DNA of 64,000 nucleotides from Rhodoplanes serenus. GTDB lineage: Bacteria; Pseudomonadota; Alphaproteobacteria; Rhizobiales; Xanthobacteraceae. Position 1 is the first letter of the stretch. Every line of letters begins with the position of its first letter. Under the pieces are notes generated by a model. That model saw nothing but the letters and a program-made list of their open reading frames with translations, was not told the DNA's origin and did no database searches. The DNA lies in the NCBI GenBank assembly GCA_009720755.1, contig WNKV01000004.1:62001-126000 (forward strand), given 5' to 3'. Positions 43,694-52,086 of this stretch are shown piece after piece. The position numbers and the translations under genes were made by a program.

Positions 43694-44404
43694 ATGCCCT
43701 TCGAGTCGGCAACCCGCGGTTTCGGTCGAACGTTCTGGGCGCGCGCGCTCGGCGCCGCCGTGCTCGTGACCATCGCGGCCGGCAGCACCGCCGCCATGGC
43801 GGCTCCGGCCGATCCGTCCCTCGTCGAGGGATCGCAGCGGCTGCTGATCGCGAGCGTGCTGGTGTTCGCGGCGATCGGCTTCGTCGGCTACCGCATCGCC
43901 GGCGATTACGTCGAGTCGCTCACGCGCCACGACGTCGAGGTCCCGCCGGCCGCCAACGACGACGCCCCCAAGGCGCGCGCCACCGAGCCGGTCCGCACGA
44001 TCGTCGCCCCGGTCACCCCGGTGGTCAGCAGCGTCGTCAGCCCGGTCCGCGGCCGCCTCGCGCCGGAGCGCTTCGCCCAGCCGATCCGGGTGGCCCCCAA
44101 GATGCCGGAGCCGCAGCCCGTCCGCGGCGTGGTCGCCACGGTGACGCCGCGCTCCGGGGTGTCGAGCCCGGTGGTCGCCCGCAGCGGCCGCACCAGCCCG
44201 GTGACGGGCCGCAGCGGCGGCGTGGTCAGCCCGGTTCAGGCCCGCCAGCCCGAGCGCGTGACGGCGCGGACGGTCGCCCCGGCCCGCAGCGAGGCACCCC
44301 GCAGCGAGGCGGTGCGGGCGGCCGCTCCCCAGGCCCGGGGCGGCGTGACGCGGGTGGCGAGCCCGGTGCGCGGCCGCGAGTCGGCGGTGCGCGCCCGCGC
44401 CTGA
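43694..44404 (+). CDS. Unrecognised membrane protein with Arg/Ser-Pro-Val repeat tail
   Basis: I do not recognise this 236-residue protein. It has an N-terminal hydrophobic segment (about 17-37, ending AAMAAPAD, signal-peptide-like) and a transmembrane helix LLIASVLVFAAIGFVGYRIA (50-69). A long basic, low-complexity tail follows, rich in Val, Arg, Ala, Pro and Ser but nearly free of Lys. The tail repeats SPVRGR, SPVVAR, SPVTGR and SPVQAR, five in all. The tail could bind anionic polymers or nucleic acid. Its strong, structured upstream region and a terminator after it suggest a well-expressed monocistronic gene. Confidence 0.8.
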   Translation: MPFESATRGFGRTFWARALGAAVLVTIAAGSTAAMAAPADPSLVEGSQRLLIASVLVFAAIGFVGYRIAGDYVESLTRHDVEVPPAANDDAPKARATEPVRTIVAPVTPVVSSVVSPVRGRLAPERFAQPIRVAPKMPEPQPVRGVVATVTPRSGVSSPVVARSGRTSPVTGRSGGVVSPVQARQPERVTARTVAPARSEAPRSEAVRAAAPQARGGVTRVASPVRGRESAVRARA

Positions 44405-44468
44405 CGCAGGCCGGACCGCCACGGCCGCACAGCGGCGGCCGATGCGGCTTCGAGGATGAACGACCGAG

Positions 44469-44490
44469 CGCCCGGCCGAGAGGCCGGGCG
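44469..44490 (+). terminator. Rho-independent terminator-like hairpin
   Basis: A perfect nine-base-pair stem CGCCCGGCC/GGCCGGGCG closes on a GAGA loop and is followed by a T-rich run (TTCGTGTTTC). It lies 65 bases after the Arg/SPV repeat gene and should end its transcript. Confidence 0.75.
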
Positions 44491-44664
44491 TTCGTGTTTC
44501 GAAGACCCTCGTGTGGTGTTCCGAGGGCGCGGCGAGTCTCGCGAGCCGGCCCGCGATGGCGGAATTTCTGCCGACCCGGCTTGGCAGACCCAGGCTAAAA
44601 TTCCTATACTGATTCGATTCCGGTCCCGACACCGCCGCCGGCCCGGACTTCCGCGGGAGGTCAG

Positions 44665-45291
44665 ATGCTGACCCACGCCCAGATCTGGAACGCCCTCGAC
44701 CGCCTGGCGGCGCGCGCCGGCCTGTCCGCCTCGGGACTCGCCAAGCGGGCCGGTCTCGATCCCACCACCTTCAACAGGTCGAAGCGGATCACGGCGGACG
44801 GCCGGGCGCGCTGGCCGTCGACCGAGTCGGTCGCCAAGTCGCTCGCCGCCACCGGGACCAGCATCGAGGAGTTCGTCAAGCTGATCACCGACGGCACGCC
44901 GGCCGAGCAGGCGGTGCCGCTGATCGGCTTCGCCGAGGCGGGCTCGGGCGGCTATTTCGACGACGGCGGCTTCCCGGTCGGCAAGGGCTGGGACGAGATC
45001 GCCTTCCCGGCCGTCGAGGACGAGCACGCCTATGCGCTGGAGATCTCCGGCGACTCGATGCAGCCCGCCTATCGAGACGGTGCCGTCATCATCGTGTCGC
45101 CCGCCGCCCCGATCCGCCGCGGCGACCGCGTCGTGGTGAAGACCCGTGACGGCGAGGTGATGGCCAAGGAGCTGCGCCGCAAGACCACCAAGACCCTGGA
45201 GCTGCGCTCGCTCAACCCCGAGCACGAGGACCGGGTCCTGGCCGCCGAGGAGGTGCTGTGGGTCGCCCGCATCATCTGGGCGAGCCAGTAG
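44665..45291 (+). CDS. XRE/S24 LexA-like transcriptional regulator
   Basis: The 208-residue protein joins an N-terminal helix-turn-helix (LSASGLAKRAGLDPTTFNRSKR, about 20-41) to a C-terminal S24 peptidase-like domain. That domain has the nucleophile Ser in ISGDSMQPAYRDG and the Lys in VVVKTRDGEVMAKEL, as in phage repressors and LexA. It could autocleave in response to stress, though many chromosomal members act as simple regulators. No phage genes surround it. A GGGAGG site precedes the ATG. Confidence 0.88.
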   Translation: MLTHAQIWNALDRLAARAGLSASGLAKRAGLDPTTFNRSKRITADGRARWPSTESVAKSLAATGTSIEEFVKLITDGTPAEQAVPLIGFAEAGSGGYFDDGGFPVGKGWDEIAFPAVEDEHAYALEISGDSMQPAYRDGAVIIVSPAAPIRRGDRVVVKTRDGEVMAKELRRKTTKTLELRSLNPEHEDRVLAAEEVLWVARIIWASQ

Positions 45292-45338
45292 AGCGGCCGC
45301 CGTCGTGACTGCCGTGGCCGCGGCCCGCGGCCACGGGC

Positions 45339-46439
45339 TCACTGGTCCCCGTCGGCCTCCGGCGGCACCGCCAGCACCGAGCGGTTGATCGGGAACCGAT
45401 CGGCCAGCAGGGCCGCCTCGAACCGCCCGGCATACTCCGACCACGAGATCCCCTGCTGGTGGCGCAGCGCCGCCTCGTGCTGACGCCGCCACAGCGCGTC
45501 GTCCGTGAGCAGCGCCACCGCCCGCTCGGCGAAGCGGTCGGGATCGGCCTCGTGAAAGCCGGTGATGCCGTCCAGCACCCGCTCCGGCACCGCCGCCACC
45601 GGCGCCACCACGGCCGGCACGCCGAGCGCCTGCGCCTCGGCCACCGCCAGGCAGAACGCCTCGACCTTGTGGCCGAGATAGAGCATCACGCGCGATCCCC
45701 GCATCGCCTCGATCAGGCCGGTGCGGGTCGCCGTCGGGTGCATCCGCACCGAGGCGCGGACGTGATCGGGCTGGCCGGCGGGCAGCAGCGAGCCGCCCCA
45801 GGCGGCCCAGAAGTCGGCGTCCGCCGGCATCTCGTGCACGCCGTAGACGTCGAGCACCGCGTCGGGCACCCGCGGCAGCACCTTCTCGGCCCAGATCTCG
45901 ACCAGGCGCTTGAGGTTGCGCTGCGGATTGGAGGCGAAGATGGCGCGCCGGGGCGGCGGTGCCGCAAGCGGGGCCTGGCCGCGCACGTCCTCGGGCAGCC
46001 CGAGCGGGATCAGGATGTGCGGATCGCGCCGCGGCAGGAACGGCGAGTAGATGTGGACCTGGTGCAGGCTCTGGAGCACCGGCACCGGACGATACCACCA
46101 CACCCGGCCGATCTGCTTGTAGTGCTTGAGGTGGTTCGGCTGCCACAGCACCCAGATGGCGCGCCGCCGCGGCCGCCGCACGAAGCGCAGGAGCCGCGGA
46201 TGCTGGCAGGCGACGTAGAGGTCGCAGGTCTCCGGGCGGGCGCCCGCGATGGGTCGCCACTGCACGCCGTGGTCTTCGACGGGGGCGTCGCAGTTGCTGT
46301 AGACGGTGACGGCGTGGCGGCGGCGCACCAGCTCGCGGGCGAGCCGGATCACCGACGATTCGGTGCCGCCGAGCGGATGCGTCTCCAAGTGACGCCCGTC
46401 GTAGCGGCGCGTGGTGTCGGCGATGACGATGTCGGCCAT
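45339..46439 (-). CDS. Glycosyltransferase, GT4-like
   Basis: The 366-residue protein has the two-domain GT-B fold. An N-terminal GGTESSVIRLARELVRRRHAVTVYSN block is followed by a C-terminal donor-binding half with EAFCLAVAEAQALGVPAVVAPVAAVPE, containing the conserved Glu-x7-Glu. It should transfer a nucleotide-activated sugar to a glycan or lipid. No other polysaccharide gene is near. It is divergent from the hydroxyacid dehydrogenase gene. Confidence 0.85.
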   Translation of the reverse strand: MADIVIADTTRRYDGRHLETHPLGGTESSVIRLARELVRRRHAVTVYSNCDAPVEDHGVQWRPIAGARPETCDLYVACQHPRLLRFVRRPRRRAIWVLWQPNHLKHYKQIGRVWWYRPVPVLQSLHQVHIYSPFLPRRDPHILIPLGLPEDVRGQAPLAAPPPRRAIFASNPQRNLKRLVEIWAEKVLPRVPDAVLDVYGVHEMPADADFWAAWGGSLLPAGQPDHVRASVRMHPTATRTGLIEAMRGSRVMLYLGHKVEAFCLAVAEAQALGVPAVVAPVAAVPERVLDGITGFHEADPDRFAERAVALLTDDALWRRQHEAALRHQQGISWSEYAGRFEAALLADRFPINRSVLAVPPEADGDQ

Positions 46440-46600
46440 GGCGGGATCGGCGGTGATGCTGGGGTGATGGAGCGCTTGCGTTTCGGCGCCGGGACGGCTG
46501 TGATACCGCAAGCGCCTTCCTTCCCCAACCTCTCCCACCGCACACTCCCCCCAACACACTCCCCCAACGACGAAAAACCGAATCCGAGGAGACCATCAGG

Positions 46601-47557
46601 ATGGCCAACAACACGCTCAGGGTCGGCTGGATCGGCATGGGTCGGATGGGCTACGCCATGGCCGAGCGGCTGGTGAAGTCCGGCCACGACGTCTCGATCT
46701 GGAACCGCACGCGGTCCAAGGCGGAGCCGCTCGCCAAGCTGGGCGGCAAGGTGGTCGACCGGCCCAGCGATCTCGGCGGCGTCGACGTGCTGTTCTCGAT
46801 CGTGTCGACCGGCAAGGACCTCGAGGAGGTCTATTTCGGTCCGAACGGCGCTATCACCGGGAGCGCGGTGCCATCCGTGCTGGTCGACTGCTCCACCATC
46901 GCGGTCGACGCCTCGGCCGCGATCCGGGCGAAGCTCGCCGATCGCGGCGCCGATTTCGTCGCCTGCCCGGTCTCCGGCAACGCCAAGGTGATCAAGGCCG
47001 GCAAGCTGTCGGCGGTCGCCTCCGGTCCCGAGGCGGCGTTCCGCAAGGTCGAGGATGTGATCCGGGTGGTGGCGCCACACGGCGTCTCCTATGTGGGCGA
47101 CGGCGAGCTGGCCCGTGTCTGCAAGATCGCCCACAACGTGCTGCTCGGCGTCGTCATCGAGAACCTGATCGAGATCACCCTCCTGGTGAACAAGCTCGGG
47201 GTGCCGCGCCACGCCTTCCTGGCGTTCCTCAACAACAGCGTGATGGGCTCCACCTTCACGGCCTACAAGTCGCCGGCGCTGGTCAATCTCGACTGGACCA
47301 CGACGTTCACGCCCGAGCTGATGCGCAAGGATCTCGACCTCGGCCTGGAGCTCGGCCGCGAGCAGGACGTGCCGATGCCGGTGACGGCGGCGGCCCGCGA
47401 GATGCTCCAGGCCCATTTCGGCGCCGCCATGCTGAAATCCGATCCGGACGCCTATCTGGAGAAGGACTTCGCGGCGCTGATGGAGACCATGGCGCTGCTG
47501 TCCGGGATGACGCTCGAGCCCGAGAACGTCGCGGTGCCGACCGGGCTGGAGCACTGA
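46601..47557 (+). CDS. Beta-hydroxyacid dehydrogenase, 3-hydroxyisobutyrate dehydrogenase family
   Basis: The 318-residue protein has the N-terminal NAD(P) motif GWIGMGRMGYAMAERL, the substrate loop VACPVSGNAKVIKAGKL, and the catalytic Lys in CKIAHNVLLGVV. A helical C-terminal domain includes FTPELMRKDLDLGLE. Members oxidise 3-hydroxyisobutyrate, tartronate semialdehyde or related acids. The substrate is unclear and no valine pathway gene is adjacent. A GAGGAG site lies about ten bases upstream of the ATG. Confidence 0.9.
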   Translation: MANNTLRVGWIGMGRMGYAMAERLVKSGHDVSIWNRTRSKAEPLAKLGGKVVDRPSDLGGVDVLFSIVSTGKDLEEVYFGPNGAITGSAVPSVLVDCSTIAVDASAAIRAKLADRGADFVACPVSGNAKVIKAGKLSAVASGPEAAFRKVEDVIRVVAPHGVSYVGDGELARVCKIAHNVLLGVVIENLIEITLLVNKLGVPRHAFLAFLNNSVMGSTFTAYKSPALVNLDWTTTFTPELMRKDLDLGLELGREQDVPMPVTAAAREMLQAHFGAAMLKSDPDAYLEKDFAALMETMALLSGMTLEPENVAVPTGLEH

Positions 47558-47587
47558 CCGGCCGCCCGTCCACGGACAGGCGCCGCG

Positions 47588-48172
47588 TCAGCGCGGCCGC
47601 CTGATCCGCACATAGAGGGCGCCGGCACCGCCGTGGCCGGCGGCGGCGTCGAAGCCCACCACATAGGCGCGGAACTCGGGGAGCTGGAGCCACAGCGGCA
47701 CCTGCCGGCGCAGGATGCCGCGGCCCTGGTGGTGGAGATGGCCGCCGCGAGAATGCTCGCGGCCTGGACCGGCTTCGCCGTCGCCCCCCTTGCCGGTGAT
47801 CACCAGCACGAAGCGGGCGCCGCGCGCCTGCGCGGCCGCCACGAAGCGGCGCAGCGCCGCGTGCGCCTCTGCCTGGGTCATGCCGTGCAGGTCGAGGCGG
47901 GCATCGATCTCGGTGTGGCCGCGGGTCAGCCGCTTGGTGTCGCGGCGGCCGAGGGGGGCGAGCGACGGAGGCGAGGGCGGCGTGTCGGGTCCGGCGGTCC
48001 GGGGGCCGGCGCTGCGCGACGCCGCGGTCGGCCGCGGCTCCGCCGCCGGCGGACCAGCGTTCTCGGACGACAGCGACGCCATCGCGGCCGCCTGGGCCGG
48101 ACGCAAGGGCCGCACCGAGCGCACCACCCCGGCCCACAGCCGGCGCTCCTCCTCGTTCAGCCTGCGGATCAT
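47588..48172 (-). CDS. Smr domain protein
   Basis: The 194-residue protein has a disordered Pro/Ala/Arg N-terminal half. Its C-terminal Smr domain has the LDLHGMTQAEAHAALRRFV motif (about 93-111) and VLVITGKGG, the loop linked to nuclease activity. Stand-alone Smr proteins act as endonucleases in ribosome rescue or DNA transactions. It is the last gene of a three-gene minus-strand set with the Tim44-like gene and mltA, an order common in Hyphomicrobiales. Confidence 0.9.
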   Translation of the reverse strand: MIRRLNEEERRLWAGVVRSVRPLRPAQAAAMASLSSENAGPPAAEPRPTAASRSAGPRTAGPDTPPSPPSLAPLGRRDTKRLTRGHTEIDARLDLHGMTQAEAHAALRRFVAAAQARGARFVLVITGKGGDGEAGPGREHSRGGHLHHQGRGILRRQVPLWLQLPEFRAYVVGFDAAAGHGGAGALYVRIRRPR

Positions 48173-48194
48173 GGCGAATGCTCCCGGCCCCGCC

Positions 48195-49586
48195 TCAACG
48201 GCCGCGGTGGCGACGGACGGCGCGCGGCTCGCCGCGGCCCGGGCGGCGCTTGACCGCCGGCTTCTCGGGCTCCGGAGCCGGACGGGCGAGCGGCAGCGGC
48301 ATGCGGGCGCCGACCGCCACCGGATCGATCTCGCGCGGTACCAGCAGGGCGAAACGGCCCGCCTGGCGGATGCGGCCGGCGATGCGGCCGGCCTCGTCGC
48401 CGGCGCCGAAATAGAGATCGGCCCGCGCCGGCCCGACGATCGCCGACCCGGTGTCCTGGGCGATCATGGTGCGGCGGAACGGGTCCGCGCTGCGCGGCCC
48501 GGTGATCGGCAGGTCGGCCCAGATGAAGAACGGCGTGCCGTAGACGTGGATACGGTCGACCGCGATGGAGCGGCCGGCGGTGAGCGGCACCCCCTGGGCG
48601 CCGGCCGGCTCGCGCTCGTCGTTCAGCCCGGTGACGCGGAAGAACACATAGGAGCGGTTCTGCCGGCGGACGTCGTTCGCCTCCTCGGGGTTGGCCAGCA
48701 TCCAGTCGCGGATGCGCGCCATCGACATCTCCTCGCGGGGAATGTGGCCACGCTCGATCAGCACCCGGCCGACCGGCGTGTAGGGATAGCCGTTGTGGCC
48801 GTCGTAGTTGACCCGCAGGAGCGTGCCGTCTTCGAGCCGCACCCGGGCCGAGCCCTGGATCTGGATGGTGAGCAGCTCGGCCGGATCCTTGAGCCAGGCG
48901 AGCTCCAGATGGCGGCCGCCGAGCGCCCCGTCCTCGATCTCGCCGCGGTCCCAGTAGGGCACCCGCTCGCCGTCGAGCGTGATGCGCAGCGCCTGGCCGC
49001 GGTTGGGGAAAGGCTGGCCGGGCTTCTGGCCGGGCGCGACGAGGTCCGGCGGCCGGCGGTGGAGCGGCACCTTGAAGGTCGGGCTGGCGAAGCGGGAGCC
49101 GTCGACGATCGGCTCGTAATAGCCGGTCAGGAAGCCGGCACTCTCGCCCAGCCGGGTGATGGCCAGGGGCCGGAAGTGATCCTCGAAGAAGTGCCGGGCG
49201 GCATCGCCGCCGCGCAGCCGGACGGCGAGTGCCCGCCGGCAGGGAGGCACCAGGGCGCGCCGGATCGGGCGCGGATCGGCCGCCGCATCGCCGCGCACGA
49301 TCGGGCCGCAGCTGATGCGGAACGCCGCGAAAGCGGCCGCGTGGTCGTCCTCGGCCCAGCCCGGCAGGTCGGTCCAGTCGATCGGATCGAGCTGAGCGTC
49401 GTCGAACTGGAGCGGCACCTCGGCCGAGTGGGTGGGTCGCGGCGGCGGCAAAGGCGGCGTCTCGCCCCGGCGCGCCTCGGCGTCATTCGTCCCGAGCCAC
49501 ACGCCCGCCGTGAGGGCCGCCGCCAGGCCGAACAGGCTCGCCACCGCCGAGGCGGTGCGCCGTCGCGGCAGGGCGGCGGCCGACAT
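48195..49586 (-). CDS. mltA: Membrane-bound lytic murein transglycosylase A
   Basis: This periplasmic enzyme cleaves glycan strands to 1,6-anhydromuropeptides. The 463-residue precursor has an N-terminal hydrophobic segment (about 13-30) and the MltA barrel with HFFEDHFRPLAI and FLTGYYEPIVDGS. The 3D domain near the end contains VDRIHVYGTPFFIWADLP and AQDTGSAIVGPARADLYFGAGDEAG, where the catalytic Asp lies. No lipobox is obvious. It starts 11 bases downstream of the Tim44-like stop. Confidence 0.93.
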   Translation of the reverse strand: MSAAALPRRRTASAVASLFGLAAALTAGVWLGTNDAEARRGETPPLPPPRPTHSAEVPLQFDDAQLDPIDWTDLPGWAEDDHAAAFAAFRISCGPIVRGDAAADPRPIRRALVPPCRRALAVRLRGGDAARHFFEDHFRPLAITRLGESAGFLTGYYEPIVDGSRFASPTFKVPLHRRPPDLVAPGQKPGQPFPNRGQALRITLDGERVPYWDRGEIEDGALGGRHLELAWLKDPAELLTIQIQGSARVRLEDGTLLRVNYDGHNGYPYTPVGRVLIERGHIPREEMSMARIRDWMLANPEEANDVRRQNRSYVFFRVTGLNDEREPAGAQGVPLTAGRSIAVDRIHVYGTPFFIWADLPITGPRSADPFRRTMIAQDTGSAIVGPARADLYFGAGDEAGRIAGRIRQAGRFALLVPREIDPVAVGARMPLPLARPAPEPEKPAVKRRPGRGEPRAVRRHRGR

Positions 49587-49596
49587 CGCGGCGACG

Positions 49597-50328
49597 CTAG
49601 TGGCCGGCCTCGGTGGCGACCAGCTTCCAGTTGGGGTCGCGGGACGACACGTCGCGGGCGAAGGTCCAGACGTCGGTCACCTCGGTGACCTTCTCGTCGC
49701 TGCCGTCGACGACGGCGCCGGTGCGGTCGCGGGTGACCGAGATGAGCTGCGAGACGAAGCGCAGGGTGACCTGGGCGATGCGGCCGCGCAGCTCGGCCGA
49801 CGAGATCTCGGCCGTGTCGATCGACACGAACTTGGTCTCGGCGGTCTCGCCCCGGCTCTCGCGGTCGCGGATGGCGGCGTCGAAACCCTCGAACACCTCC
49901 TTGGAGAGCAGGTTGCGCAGCGACCGGCGATCACCTTCCGCGAAGGCGGTGACGATCATCTCGTAGGCGGCCCGCGCACCGGCCAGGAAGTGCTGCGGAT
50001 CGAAGCTGCTGTCGGCCTCGGCGATGGCCTGGAGTCCGGATGCGACGGCCGATCCCGGCACCGCGATGCCCTTCAGCCGCTCGCCGACGGCGGCGGCCGG
50101 CTCGGCCGCGACCTCGGCGGGGCGGGCGGCGGCATCGCCGCGCGGCGGCAGGGTCACCACCTTGTCGTTGGCATTGGCGCTGCCGCGCACGCCGTCGCGG
50201 CCGGAGAACGGGTCATAAGGCGGACGCTCGCGGCCGGTCCGCTGGCCGAGCACGCTGCGCAGCCGCAGGAAAATGAACACCGCGAGCGCCAGGAAGATGA
50301 TGGTATAGATGTCAAACACGTCCCGCAC
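49597..50328 (-). CDS. Tim44/TimA-like membrane-associated protein
   Basis: The 243-residue protein has one N-terminal membrane helix (FDIYTIIFLALAVFIFLRLRSVLGQRTGRERPPYDPF), a linker, and a Tim44-like domain (about 110-243) with FLAGARAAYEMIVTAFAEGDRRSLRNLLS. The bacterial relatives are linked to inner-membrane protein biogenesis. There is no ATG at the start; GTG at 50328 or a GTG three codons later would serve, the latter giving the N-terminus seen in relatives. It faces fxsA-secB across a 320-base gap. Confidence 0.88.
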   Translation of the reverse strand: MRDVFDIYTIIFLALAVFIFLRLRSVLGQRTGRERPPYDPFSGRDGVRGSANANDKVVTLPPRGDAAARPAEVAAEPAAAVGERLKGIAVPGSAVASGLQAIAEADSSFDPQHFLAGARAAYEMIVTAFAEGDRRSLRNLLSKEVFEGFDAAIRDRESRGETAETKFVSIDTAEISSAELRGRIAQVTLRFVSQLISVTRDRTGAVVDGSDEKVTEVTDVWTFARDVSSRDPNWKLVATEAGH

Positions 50329-50648
50329 GCTCTCGCAGACGTTGATGGGAACAGAATGGCCAGCTTCGGGCTAACACGGGGTCGATAGGCGGGTTCCGGC
50401 ACCGTGGTGGCCATGATCCCTGGTTGACATGATCTAGGTATGGTCGTGTCGTCGGTCCAGGGGGGTGCGGCTCCAAGCTGCGGCGTCGGACCCGTGCTCC
50501 GGATAGGATCTACTCCGGATTTGGTCTGCTCCGGACGAAGCCGGCATCCGCTGGATACCGCATCGGACGGGCGGTGAACAGACGCCGTCGCGACGTCGGG
50601 CGCACGGGCCTAGCGTGGTATTTGTGACCGCTTCCGGATGCGAGATCA
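50329..50648. other. Divergent intergenic region with a 16-bp tandem repeat
   Basis: This gap separates the Tim44-like and fxsA genes and holds the promoters of both. At 50497-50535 there are three tandem copies of a 16-base unit starting CTCCGGA (units at 50497, 50513 and a partial unit at 50529), which could be an iterated operator. I see no gene or RNA structure beyond that. Confidence 0.6.
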
Positions 50649-51173
50649 ATGAAAATCGGCAAGTGGCTGCTCCCCGGTCTGCTCCTCCTGCCGCTGGCCG
50701 AGCTTCTGGTTTTCGTCGCGGTGGCGGCGGTGATCGGGCTTGGCGGCGCCACCGTCCTGCTGATCGCCGGCTCGGGAATCGGCGTGCTGGTGCTGCACCG
50801 GCACGGCCCGTCCTGGCTGCGAGAGGTCCGCGATCTCATCACCGGCCGTACCGTGGCCCGCGATCCCGATCGGCCGGTCCCCGCCATCCCGGCGCTGGCG
50901 GCCGTGCTGCTGGCCGTCCCGGGCTTCCTCACCGACGCCGCAGCGGCCCTGCTGCTGGTGCCGGCGGTGCGCCAGCGGCTCGACGCGCTGCTCGGGACCG
51001 GGTCGCCACGCGGTGCGCCGGGACCCGGCTTCGCCCGCCGGCATCCCGGACGCGGACCGATCGTCGATCTCGCGCCCGACGAGTGGCAGGACGTGCCCGA
51101 CCCGCCGCCCCGGCGACGCCGGCGCCGGCCACCCGCCGAGCACCCGCCCGCCGGACGCCCGCCCGGCGGGTGA
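50649..51173 (+). CDS. fxsA: FxsA family membrane protein
   Basis: The 174-residue protein has the FxsA layout. Two hydrophobic hairpins occupy the first 60 residues (LLLLPLAELLVFVAVAAVIGLG and LIAGSGIGVLVLHRHG), a third pair spans IPALAAVLLAVPGFLTDAAAALLLVPAVR with the conserved PGF(L/I)TD motif, and a charged Pro/Arg tail follows. E. coli FxsA relieves phage T7 exclusion; the normal role is unknown. It precedes secB on the same strand. Confidence 0.9.
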   Translation: MKIGKWLLPGLLLLPLAELLVFVAVAAVIGLGGATVLLIAGSGIGVLVLHRHGPSWLREVRDLITGRTVARDPDRPVPAIPALAAVLLAVPGFLTDAAAALLLVPAVRQRLDALLGTGSPRGAPGPGFARRHPGRGPIVDLAPDEWQDVPDPPPRRRRRRPPAEHPPAGRPPGG

Positions 51174-51329
51174 GCAGCAGGCCGGGGGGCGGACCCCGCG
51201 GGGGTGCGCTTGTCGGTCCCCGACGGCTGTGTTAGCCACTCGACGCCGCGCCGGCCGCCGCCGGACGGACCGAATTCGTATCGCACACGCCCGGTTTGCA
51301 CGGGCGCCCGATCTGCTCGAGGAGAGCCC

Positions 51330-51827
51330 ATGGCCACGACCACCAACGGGGGCGACGCGGCAGCCGCCCAGGCGCAGCCCTCGGGGCCGTCGCTCAACGT
51401 GCTCGCTCAGTACGTCAAGGATTTCTCGTTCGAGAATCCGAACGCTCCGCGCAGCCTGATGCAGTCGCCCAAGCAGCCGACCATCAGCGTGCAGATCAAC
51501 GTCAACACCAACGCGCTGTCGGACACCGACTACGAGGTCGAGCTGAAGCTCGACGGCAAGGCGGAGATCGACGGCAACACGCTGTTCGGCTTCGACCTGC
51601 TCTATGCGGGCGTGTTCCGTCTCCAGAACATCCCGCAGGACAACCTGCCGCCGTTGCTGATGATCGAGTGCCCGCGGCTCCTCTTCCCGTTCGCCCGCGA
51701 GATCGTCGCGAACGCCGTGATCCACGGCGGCTTCCCGCCCCTGCTGCTCGATCCGATCGACTTCGTTTCGCTGTTCCAGCAGCGGATCGCCAATCTTCAG
51801 GCGCAGCAGCCGTCCGCGCAGGCCTGA
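51330..51827 (+). CDS. secB: Protein-export chaperone SecB
   Basis: SecB is a tetrameric chaperone that keeps secretory proteins unfolded and hands them to SecA. The 165-residue protein has the conserved core [37 protein letters not shown] and the SecA-binding stretch [20 protein letters not shown], ending with [20 protein letters not shown] site precedes the ATG. Its TGA stop is the first triplet of the family B repeat, and a strong terminator lies about 200 bases further. Confidence 0.95.
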   Translation: MATTTNGGDAAAAQAQPSGPSLNVLAQYVKDFSFENPNAPRSLMQSPKQPTISVQINVNTNALSDTDYEVELKLDGKAEIDGNTLFGFDLLYAGVFRLQNIPQDNLPPLLMIECPRLLFPFAREIVANAVIHGGFPPLLLDPIDFVSLFQQRIANLQAQQPSAQA

Positions 51828-51965
51828 TACCAACGGCAGGACTCTCGGACTGTATCCTCCGTCATGGCCGGGCTTGTCCCGGCCATCCACGTCTTTGTTG
51901 CTGTCGGCCTAACGTCGTGGATGCCCGGCACAAAGGCCGGGCATGACGACTCAGCATCAGCGGCC
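51825..51965 (+). repeat. About 141-bp interspersed repeat, family B, copy 2
   Basis: This copy starts TGATACCAACGGCAG at the secB stop codon and holds the same two GC-rich hairpins as 6275-6417. The similarity ends near CAGCATCAGCGGCC. In both copies the gene upstream ends exactly at the repeat's first triplet. Confidence 0.85.
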
Positions 51966-52023
51966 GTTGGCATGACGCCGGTCGGCACGCCGCCGCGTCG
52001 AGACACGCGATCGAGACACACGA

Positions 52024-52051
52024 AGGCCGGGCCACACGCCTGGCCTTTTTT
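52024..52051 (+). terminator. Rho-independent terminator after secB
   Basis: The nine-pair stem AGGCCGGGC/GCCTGGCCT, with one G-T pair, closes on a CACAC loop and runs into six T residues. The T run follows the stem only on the plus strand, so it serves fxsA-secB and not the converging dnaQ. Confidence 0.88.
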
Positions 52052-52086
52052 CTTGGGTGAAGACGGCGCGCGGCCGGATGACGGGA

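Noticed and set aside
50424-50429. TTGACA as a -35 element upstream of fxsA
   Set aside because: No acceptable -10 hexamer lies 16-18 bases downstream, so a promoter cannot be supported.
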